From Pogona vitticeps (lineage: Eukaryota; Chordata; Lepidosauria; Squamata; Agamidae), in the NCBI RefSeq assembly GCF_051106095.1, contig NC_135793.1, positions 2,957,501 through 3,021,500 on the forward strand: a stretch of DNA of 64,000 nucleotides. The letters are read 5' to 3'. Below are positions 33,016-41,400 of the stretch, one piece after another (position 1 is the first letter of the stretch; every line of letters starts with the position of its first letter). A model generated the notes under the pieces. That model worked only from the letters and a program-made list of their open reading frames with translations. It did not search any database and was not told where the DNA came from. Position numbers and translations under genes: made by a program.

Positions 33016-33404
33016 TTATTTCAGTTAAAAGCCATTTGGAACAGGAAGGTTTTGACCTGGCGCCGAAATGTCATCAGCGTCGGCTCCATCAGCCTCAAAT
33101 ACGTTACGATGATTAGAAAGCCCATAATTGGGCAGCTTGCCCAAGCAAGCCGGTGACAAAGCTCATGGCCTAGCATGAAATTTTGTCCGTAAACCTGATC
33201 TAATTAACAGCACTTTACATTACCAGATGTCCTTTCAAGATGGATGCCAGGTTTTGTCAGATGACGGCTCAACACGGCGTTGCCAGGGTCGGCGCAAACA
33301 TATAAGAACACCGCAGACAGCAGAATGATCTGCCAACATTTAGAGTGGATTATGAACTATTATTATCAGTCTCTAGAGATTGGCATGGCTCCATTTTTTT
33401 TAAA
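33016..33404. other. Unique sequence
   Basis: Nothing recognised. Confidence 0.4.
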
Positions 33405-33490
33405 AAAGCGGCACAGGATAATTCGGAGACCATTCAATCATAGAGTCAACGTAAGTCAGAGGTGATTTGACAGCACAGAACAGCAGCAAA
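33405..33490 (+). mobile_element. Old RTE-type LINE 3' terminus (plus)
   Basis: AACGTAAGTCAGAGGTGATTTGACAGCACAGAACAGCAGC matches the terminal GTAAGTCAGAGGCGACGTGGCAGTGCACAACAA at 61405-61445. Confidence 0.5.
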
Positions 33491-33764
33491 GATGGCCCGT
33501 GGAATTTTGCAGAGGGAAGATAAGAAATTGGGTAGAAGTCCTAGGTGCTGATCTGTTTGTGTGCATGTACCCGGGCCCCATGGCATGATTTAACCATGGA
33601 CTCTTGGGGGAGACGAAGAGGCATCAGTTGAGTTTGGCCACGAAGCACATCATCTCTCTGCTTTCTTCATTTTCTTACCGTTTTGGCCACCAATGCCAGC
33701 CCACCTATTCCATTTTGTGTCTACAGAGTTGACATACTACTACTTCTGGCTAAGTTACTACTAC
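33491..33764. other. Unique sequence
   Basis: Nothing recognised. Confidence 0.4.
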
Positions 33765-34112
33765 TCTTCAGAGTCCCCTGGACTGCAAGGAGAACAAACC
33801 TGTCCATTCTGAAGGAAATCAACCCTAAGTGCTCCCTGGAAGGACAAATCCTGAAGCTGAGGCTCCAATCCTTTGGCCATCTCTCATGAAAAGAGAATAC
33901 TCCTTGGAAAAGACCCTGATGTTGGGAAAGTGTGAAGGCAAGAGGAGAAGGGGACGACCGAGGACGAGATGGCTGGACAGTGTCACTGAAGAGACCGACA
34001 TGACTTTGACCCAACTCCGGGAGGCAGTGGAAGACAGGAGGGCCTGGCATGCGCTGGTCCATGGGGTCCTGAAGAGTCGGACCTGACTTAAGGACTAAAC
34101 AACAAAAATATC
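33765..34112 (+). mobile_element. BovB (RTE) LINE 3' fragment (plus)
   Basis: Encodes RVPWTARRTNLSILKEINPK, SLEGQILKLRLQSFGHL, then in a shifted frame REYSLEKTLMLGKCEGKRRR and RTRWLDSVTEETDMTLTQLR. It ends GAAGAGTCGGACCTGACTTA + ACAACAAAA tail. The frame shift falls between the two pieces. 5'-truncated. Confidence 0.88.
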
Positions 34113-34334
34113 TTTTAAATAGGGGAATAGAAACACCAGGTCAAAAAAAGAGTGTTCCGTGGAAAAGGAAGGGGATTCTATTTATTGCACAAAACAGAGC
34201 GAAGCCGTAAAGCCACCAAATCTCTTGAAACTATACTTCTGTTCACCAAAATTCTTGCACTTTGCAACTCTCCTATATCAGAGCTTCCTTCTGCTGCTAA
34301 GAAAGCTCACCATGCATGTACACAATGGTGCCAA
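34113..34334. other. Unique sequence between two BovB pieces
   Basis: Nothing recognised. Confidence 0.35.
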
Positions 34335-34487
34335 TATTAAAAAGCAGAGACATCACCTTGCCAACAAAGGTCTGCATAGTCAAAGCTATGGTTTTTCCAG
34401 TAACGATGTATGGAAGTGAGAGCTGGACCCTAAAGAAGGCTGATCGCCAAATAATTGACGCTTTTGAATTGTGGTGCTGGAAGAGAA
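34335..34487 (+). mobile_element. BovB (RTE) LINE internal fragment (plus)
   Basis: One open frame reads ILKSRDITLPTKVCIVKAMV, FPVTMYGSESWTLKKADRQI and IDAFELWCWKRK. In an intact BovB this lies just upstream of the RVPWTARR part, yet here it lies downstream of such a piece (33765). The order is therefore permuted or two insertions are present. It stops abruptly at a GAAAGAAAG purine run. Confidence 0.85.
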
Positions 34488-34553
34488 AGAAGAAAGAAAG
34501 AGAGGGAGGGAGGGAGAGACTAGCTAACTGTGCTTTTGATCCCCAGGCACTAC

Positions 34554-34820
34554 AAGGCCAGGTGGGAGCAGCTTTGTTGTGGCTGCTACATGTTTGCTTG
34601 GAGACAGAGGCAGGTGCGCTGCGGGGAGACAGGAGCCCATGTCCTTGGGTGACCACAGCCACGGCCACTCCAAGCCCGTGGCATTTGCTCAGCCTTGGTG
34701 CCCTCCAGAAGCCCCTCGGCCCCCAGGCCACCTGAGGAGCTGCAGGGCCAGAAAGCACAGCAGCGCGGAAGGATGCCCACCCAACCTGCAGGCTCACTGA
34801 GCCGAGCATCCTTTTCCTTT
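34554..34820 (+). other. GC-rich exon-like segment, status unknown
   Basis: It follows an acceptor-like TGATCCCCAG (ending 34548) and is open for about 30 codons in one frame and longer in others. No frame has a recognisable domain. It could be an exon of a decayed neighbour of CNGA2 or simply GC-rich DNA. Confidence 0.2.
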
Positions 34821-34823
34821 CTA

Positions 34824-35037
34824 GACTCCCCCAAGACCTTCCTGCTTCCCTGGGACAAACCCCGGACACCTCTCGGCCATCTCAGGAGCAGCCTGCTTTG
34901 AGCAGAAGCACGACGTCAGAGAAGTGCCCGAGGTGGGGGCTTCAGATGCCCCCCAGGCCACCTGGAACGAGCAGCTGCTCCTGCTAGCCCGCCCTGTTCC
35001 TGCGGTGGATCTAGCCTTCGTGAAGGACACCTGACAG
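34824..35037 (+). pseudogene. Candidate exon with C2-like motif, status unknown
   Basis: The segment starts right after an acceptor-like CCTTTTCCTTTCTAG and ends ACCTGACAG followed by a strong donor-like GTGAGTCAAA. The frame from 34824 runs without a stop to a TGA six bases from the donor, and includes ACFEQKHDVREVPEVG and ATWNEQLLLLARP. The W-N-E-x-(L/V) pattern after a basic strand resembles the middle of a C2 domain such as those of ferlins, but the match is short. The late stop suggests a pseudogene or a wrong border. It lies on the same strand as CNGA2, 3.3 kb upstream. Confidence 0.25.
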
Positions 35038-36074
35038 GTGAGTCAAAGCAGAGGAGCAAACGCTGAACCCTTGCTATCATGGGGAGTTCCAGAAGGGTTG
35101 GAGGGGTCCCCCACTTTGCCCTGTGCTGAGCCGAGGTCCAAGCGCCCTCAGGGTTCCAGAACCCCACCTTGTCCGGCTGCCCATCTCGCTTTTGAAGGAA
35201 GATCCTCTTGCTTCTCCCCAGGGACTATCCCCTCAACCCAGGGAACATTTGTTTTAATCCGCACGGGGTGGGCAGTTCCGATCCGAAGAGGATACCAATC
35301 TTCATTCTGTCCAAGAGAATCAGAAGATAATTCCCATATTGGGCACACGAAAGAGGCTGAAGGAGTTGTCAAAGAAACTGGAGAGAACTTTTTTTGGGGG
35401 GGGGGGAGTTGAATTCGATTGCAAATGGTTGAACGCACTTCTTCAATGGACCAGCTGTTCAGTCTTAAAATCTGGAGAGCATGAAGGGCTAAGAAATCTG
35501 GTTTCTCCATTCTCTTTTCCTCTCTGGCTGTTGTACCCACCTCTCTCCTCTCCTGAAAGGGTACTTCTAAGGCCCTGAAATGATCCTCTCTCGTCCACTT
35601 TGGGTCTCGTCTTCCCAGCACCCTTCAACTTGCACAGACGCTCAAGGAGGTAGGTGGCGCTCCGTCTGACCCTTCAGTGTTTCCCTACCTGCGAAGCCTG
35701 CTGGGCTTCCATAGGGGAAGGGAGGTAGCTAAGAGATGCTTTGCTGGGGGGGGGGAGGCATTCGCTATGAGATAGGGGCCCCTTTCTCTCTCTGATCCCC
35801 TCTCTTTCCCTCCTGCTGCAGCCCAACAGGGCTCTGTGCCAAGAGGATTGGCATGGTTCTGATGTGTTGCCAACAGTCTGAACCCGCTGGACGACCATCT
35901 CAGTACAACATGTAGGGCACCCATCCTGAGTTGTACGTGGAGAATTTTCTTCAGCCTGCAAGGGGAGCTCAGAGGTCCGTCTCGGATAAGGTGAGGGGTG
36001 TATATTGGGTCCTGTGTCTGCTCTCTAGCTACAGCTTCATGCTTATGTCTGAGTACCACTTGTTCATTAGGAGA
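35038..36074. other. GC-richer unique sequence upstream of CNGA2
   Basis: No clear exon. ORFs overlap on both strands (for example 35148-35621 minus) without domains. G-runs lie at about 35396 and 35747. Confidence 0.35.
35215..35224. promoter_or_regulatory. EBF/Olf-1 consensus palindrome
   Basis: TCCCCAGGGA fits TCCCnnGGGA exactly. Olf-1/EBF sites of this form regulate olfactory-neuron genes, including the mammalian olfactory CNG channel gene. It lies 3.1 kb upstream of the CNGA2 start codon. About one such match is expected by chance in a window this size, so position is the only argument. Confidence 0.3.
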
Positions 36075-36077
36075 TGA

Positions 36078-36303
36078 ATCCCTGTAGTGAGGTAGGTCTC
36101 CAGCTGTGTAGCCAGAGGTTGTGAGTTCGATTCCCCACTGTGCATCCTGGGGCGGGGCGGGGCAGAAAAAAGGAATGACGAACCATTTCCGAATACTCTT
36201 GACCTTGAAATGTCTGGAAAGGGTTGCCTTAAGTCAGAATCAACTTGATGGCATGTTATTGTTATCATTAGTGTTGTTGTTGGTGCTGCTGTTATTATTA
36301 TAG
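36078..36303 (+). mobile_element. Sauria-type SINE (plus) with trinucleotide tail
   Basis: GTCTCCAGCTGTGTAGCCAG, GTGAGTTCGATTCCCCACTG, GGTTGCCTTAAGTCAGAATCAACTTGATGGCATG, then a GTTGTTGTTG/ATTATTATT tail. The middle is replaced by a GGGGC-rich stretch. Confidence 0.7.
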
Positions 36304-37598
36304 AGTTCAGGTCTCGGAATTCACACGGTTCGTAAATGAAGGGAAGGCACCCTAGTGCTCCCGTCGAAGCTATCAGCTTTGAAGGGTTATTGGTAGGATG
36401 CTGAAAAGGTGTGGTGGGCAGCCCTACAGGTCCTGGCTAACTAACATCCCCATCTTTTAATGAAAAGCAAGATGGCCTACAGTCCTTACCATTTGCTGTG
36501 AAATTTGGTTATTACCTGGCCTGGAATCTGTCTGGTTGTGCGTGATGAAATGAGCTAGTGGAGTTCACCCATGGGGCTTTTGATGGTTGCATATTTCCTG
36601 GATTCCCTTCCTGCTCTCCATGAGGCTGAGAAGGAGCTGGGCCGGCTCGTTGGCTCGTTTCCTAGCGTCCCCTGTTCCTTCCCCACCCTTCTCCACCTGG
36701 CAGCCTTTGCCATGGCATTGTCCCCATGGCTGCTGTAGACCTCGCACCTGTTGTCAGGGAAGGGCTGGAGGCTGATGCTGTTCCCGTGGCAACCACGGCA
36801 CAGATGAAAGCTTCTGGGAGAAGAAGGCTTGAATAATAGCATGGAGGGACTAGAAAGGGAGAGGAGAGGAGAGGGGCATGAAGGGGGAGTAAGAGGGGAG
36901 CACAAGACATCCTTCTGACATGATGCAATCCAGGTTCAAATGAATGGTTGAACATCCACATATTTGTTCATTTGGTGCCCTAGTGACCATCTAGGAGGCT
37001 GGCTTTTTCCCCCCAATGACATGGTTCGGGATGCGGGATGGATGCCCCCTCCATAACAGAGATGGAAAACTGAAAAGGACAGGCCAAGTTTTGCAACGGG
37101 GGCCGTTTTGCAACTGGAGGGCTGCCAGCTCCAAACCCTCAGCTGATTCTTGATGTGTTGTGGCTGACCACTGTTGCCTGTGACTTAACTATAGCAACGC
37201 AGTGGTTATTATTTGGCTGCCGGTTGCTAAGCCAAAAGGGTCATTTGCTTGGGATCCCAGTGAGACGTCCCATATGCCTCCTTCCACCTTTTGGTCTGAC
37301 TCTTGGGCCACTAGCAGATCCTGGAAGGTTCAGAAGCCCAGTAAGGCCATGGCTAAAAAAGAGAACATCTCTGGTCGGTAGGAAGGACCCTTAACAATTT
37401 GGAGCCCGCTTGGCAGGCAAAAGGGCTGCATGAGTGTGTAACCTTTTGTCTGTCTTGGACACCTTCCGGTTTCTGCCTTGTTAATCCCAGTCAGATCACC
37501 CATCCCTGGCCAAAAGGTATTGGCTGAAAGAACGCAGGGCAGATCTTGAGTTGATGCTCAACAAGTCTTGGTTGAGTTGGGAGGCTGCTTGGGACAGA
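36304..37598. other. Unique GC-richer sequence, possible exon remnants
   Basis: From 36589 one plus frame reads AYFLDSLPALHEAEKELGRL and ends at a TAG after MALSPWLL. The shifted frame then continues MAAVDLAPVVREGLEADAVP. This may be a decayed exon or chance. No other feature is seen. Confidence 0.3.
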
Positions 37599-37599
37599 C

Positions 37600-37728
37600 C
37601 AGTGGTTCTGTAACCCAGATGTTCTTGGACTACAGTTCACAGAAGCCCTCACCACCAGTTGTCCTGGCTGGGGTTTCTAGGAGATGCAGTCCAAGAACAC
37701 CTGGGTGACCCAAGTATGGGCACCACCG
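37600..37728. mobile_element. hAT MITE family A copy
   Basis: CAGTGGTTCTGTAACCCAGA at the left, the inverse arm GATGCAGTCCAAGAACACCT and the right end ACCCAAGTATGGGCACCACC. Flanks GGACAGAC and GGATAGAC differ at one base of eight, a probable old target duplication. Confidence 0.65.
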
Positions 37729-37954
37729 GATAGACCAACATGGAGGTAGGGTTGTGTTGGGACGGGCTTGATGTGAAGCTGCTGAAACAACAGTGAGTGA
37801 ATGTATCTCCATGAGCTACCACTTGGGCTACCCAGCAGCCTCGCATTCCTACTCTCTTGGTAATTCATGCAGTGGAAAGTTGCAGATATGAAGTGGAGAC
37901 CCACCAGCTCCTGCAGAGAACCCTACCCAAATCCAAAGAGGTGTTTCCCCTTTC

Positions 37955-38075
37955 TTGTGTTTGTAGACATGCCTGTGTATGGAAGCTCTGCTCTGCACAT
38001 CTGATGGAGTGGGCTACAGTCCTCGAAAGCTTATATCAAATGAAACGTGCTAGTATTTAAGGAGTCCCAGGAATC
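37955..38075 (+). mobile_element. Penelope-like terminal fragment with hammerhead-like core
   Basis: CATCTGATGGAGTGGGCTAC followed by AGTCCTCGAAAGCTTATATC and AAATGAAACGTGCTAGTATT follows the common amniote Penelope-like end block by block. A CTGATGR box (38001-38007), a stem II of GTGGGC (38008-38013) against GTCCTC (38019-38024), and GAAA (38025-38028) form a hammerhead ribozyme layout. One core position departs from consensus. It lies about 320 bp upstream of the CNGA2 start codon and may fall within its 5' untranslated or promoter region. Confidence 0.55.
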
Positions 38076-38351
38076 GTGGATGTTTCTGCTGCAACCAGTC
38101 CATGGTGTTCCACCTCTGGAAATCTCTGATCTTCTCTCCGTGGCGCAGAGGGAGTCCCATCTCACCCTATAAGGCAAGATGGATAGAGCTGCACCGATGG
38201 CCCATCGACACAACCCTCCCCCTGACACCGATTAGGTCATGGTGTCCACAAGTTGTGTTCTGCAGGACTTTGTCCTGGGTGTTCATTTCCCTTGTCTTGT
38301 GGAGCAGATTTCCCCCCCCCCCGGGGTGCTGCCCACTGTGGAGTGAGAAGG
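38076..38351 (+). promoter_or_regulatory. Putative CNGA2 5' flank / 5' UTR
   Basis: Unique DNA directly before the start codon. The frame upstream of the ATG is open to about 38253 with no better methionine. A C-run lies at 38311-38321. No TATA box is obvious. Mammalian CNGA2 has a non-coding upstream exon, so an acceptor may lie here, but I cannot place it. Confidence 0.35.
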
Positions 38352-38476
38352 ATGACAGAGAGCGGCGACACCAGGAAGGCTTCTCCGGCCAACCATCACC
38401 TGCCAGTGCCCAGAAGGACAAAGGCTGCCTCTGAACGCGAAATGGAGCAGACGCAACTCAGCCATCACAGCAGCAG
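38352..38476 (+). CDS. CNGA2: CNGA2 coding exon 1
   Basis: Encodes residues 1-41 plus two bases. The donor is CAG|GTGAGG. The N-terminus is polar, as in mammalian CNGA2. Confidence 0.88.
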
Positions 38477-41400
38477 GTGAGGGTACGGGTGAGGCCGAGC
38501 AACGGAGGGCGTCCTTCTTCAAAGCTTCAAAGGATGGTGGCTACTCAGGGGCAGGAAGGAGGCACGCTTGATGTGCTTCAGCCAGATGGGAAGGATTGGC
38601 CGTCAACTCATGAGCACCAGGGTGAATACCTGAGCACAGGTGTGTCCCTTGGGTTGTTTTGCTTCAAGATCAAAAGCCACAGGAGCGCTCCTGTGGTTTG
38701 GGATGGGGAGCAGCCCCTTTGGGTGCGATGGTGGGGTCCATATAACTGAAAGCGGCAGGAATCACAGGCTTGGGGCTAAGGTCGAGGTACTCCTTGGAGT
38801 AACTCTCCCGAGTAAGATGCCCAGCACTGTTTCCTGCCTCACATCAGCTGCCACCTCTGCGTGGCAGCGGAGAGTCACTTGCCTGCTGGGTCTCTCTCCA
38901 GAGCACCCTCTACGACCAACGACACGTCTTCGGAGCTACAGCGGGTCGCCTCCTTGGACGATGCCGACCACACGCCCCAGGTGTCCCACCATGCGAACAA
39001 GTTCACCAGGTATTTGTGGGGTGTAACCTTCAGAGGGTCGGTGCCAGCAGCCAGCCGACAAAGCCAGTCCATGACTTGGGGGCTGTGGGAGTTGTTCCTG
39101 GGGGTCAGTCGTGGGTCTGGAAAAGCAGGATGCCTCTCTGTGGCTCAAGCTGCAGCTGCCTTCCTCGCCGGTTGAGGGGAAACCACACGGGCTGTTTGGG
39201 CTCCTGGATCCTGCTGGCTGGGGGGTGCGACTGGGCTTCCGCGAAGGATCTTGAATGTTCACCATAACGGGGGAACAAACGTTTCCGTTCTGCCACTGGG
39301 AGCAATCCCCTTATGGAGGCTGTCAGTTGCGCTTCGTACATTTGGTCCAGGGCTTGCAAAAAGGGTCTTCCGTTGAACCTATAAAGGTCAGGAGGACCTC
39401 TTGCCTGGATGTTGATTGCCTTCTGGAAGGATCTCCAACCCCATGCCAGCCCCGGCTGGTCAGGGGGCTCTCTGCCTGCCCTCCCTGCCAAGCATCTGGG
39501 GACTGATGGAAAAGAACCCATCCTGAGATGGGGAAGATCTTTGACTCCTAAGAGCCTGTCATGGTCACAGAAGGAGCTTTTCCCGACCCCTGTAGCTTGC
39601 AAGTGAGCTTGCTTTGCGACTGATCTTCAAATCATAAGCAGGCTGACCAGTTTGCAAGTCTCATGGCTCACCGATCTGGTCTCTGACCTATCACTCGGCC
39701 TTCACCCTAAGCTCCTTCCCTCCCTCCCCAGGGTTGTCCGGGTGGTGATGGCTGTCCGGGGATGGGTGAATAAAACCTTGAAGAGGGAAGAGGAGCTGAG
39801 ACCGGATTCCTTCCTGGCACGCTTTCGAGGGCCAGATGTGACATCACTGGCTGCAGAGAATGGAGAAGCCCTGGGAGACGAGGACAAGAAGAAAAAGTAA
39901 GGCTCCCTTCTTTTTTTTCCACTGGGCTGCAGCTCAGAGCTTGGAAATATGGGGCAGAGCTTTGAATTTCTGGCAACATTGCTACATAGCAGAAGTACAG
40001 CAATTTCCAGAGGAAAATAGCTTCAAGTTCCCTAGTACACCCGTTTCTCATGGTGCTCAAGGCCTCAATAACTCTCTCTGAGATGTTTGTAGGAGAAAGA
40101 ATGAAAACATGCCATTACTTATGGTTGGGAACAGATTAGCAGCAAAACGAACAACTGACACCCACTCAGGAAAAAGATGAAAAAGAACACAGAGCAGGGA
40201 GGCGGGGCTCTCTTTGCATTCAGAGATGGGAGGGAATGATTGGCTACTGCTGGATGGATGGACAGGATCACCTTTGCCCAGAGGAGTCCCTCCCAGTCAC
40301 TCAAAGCATGAGCAGCATGCGAGGTTGCAAATAAAACTCCAACAAATTATTGTTTTTGTATCAGCCAGTCTGGGTCTTTGTAAGACCTGTGGACTGAAAA
40401 TAGATAGCTTTCTTGAACTAGGTAAGCTTTGGGCTGAAACAATATACAAGCCCAGCACTTTCCCAATGACACTTAGGTGGATGTGGGAAGTCTAGGGAAG
40501 GGGCTAGGCTCCCCTACGACTTGTCCTTGGCTATTAGCCAAGGGCCCCTACAGAGGCGAAGAGAGGTACTCACCTGACCAACTTTGTCATGGCTCGGAAT
40601 CACTTTCTTTCCTTATACTGTATTGAGCCAGGAACATGTCTCTGGAGGTTCCACAGGCCCAACTCCACACACACACACACACATACACCCTTTCCCCCCT
40701 TTTTTTGCTATTGATAGGCTTCCTGGAGGTTCATGTCCCCAGGAGATAATGGTTTTGTTCTCTTTCCAGGAAAACATGGACCATCTTTGTGGTGGACCCT
40801 GCAGGGGAGTGGTACTACCGCTGGCTCTTTGCCATTGCCCTGCCCGTCCTCTACAACTGGAGCATGCTGGTTGCGCGGTGAGTGGAAGCCCCATAGCTTG
40901 GACGCGGGCCTTCCTGAGAAGGCGGTGGACTCATCCACCACAAATCCTTCTGTCTCCTTTTTTCTTCTTGGCTCTTCTCTCCTCCCACCCCCACCCCATA
41001 CACAGAGTTGTGGCTTATTGTCACAACAGGTGCTTTATCTCCAAGGCCAGCCATAGGGTTGGGGGCCCCTAAGCTGGGCCGATCTGTAAGGACTTCAGAA
41101 GTGGCGTCTTCCACCAGCTGCTCCTGCTGGTCTTCAGTCCTGGTCTCTCATGTGTCCCTTCTCCAAGGTCCAGACATGAGTAAGGGGTCTCTCCTGAAAG
41201 AAGCACTCAAGTGAAGGCCACTTTTGCACACCTCTAGCAAAACGTGCAACTTGTTGTTTTGTCTGAGAGGGTGAGCGCTCCCTTCCAACCGCAACACTCC
41301 TCCACCTGTTGTGGTCTCTCCCCAGAGCCTGTTTCAATGAGCTCCAAAGAAGGTACTTGATCTGCTGGTTGATTCTGGACTACCTGTCCGACTCCATCTA

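Noticed and set aside
34297-34869. 190-codon minus-strand ORF
   Set aside because: It spans the antisense of a BovB fragment and GC-rich DNA; its frame has no domain.
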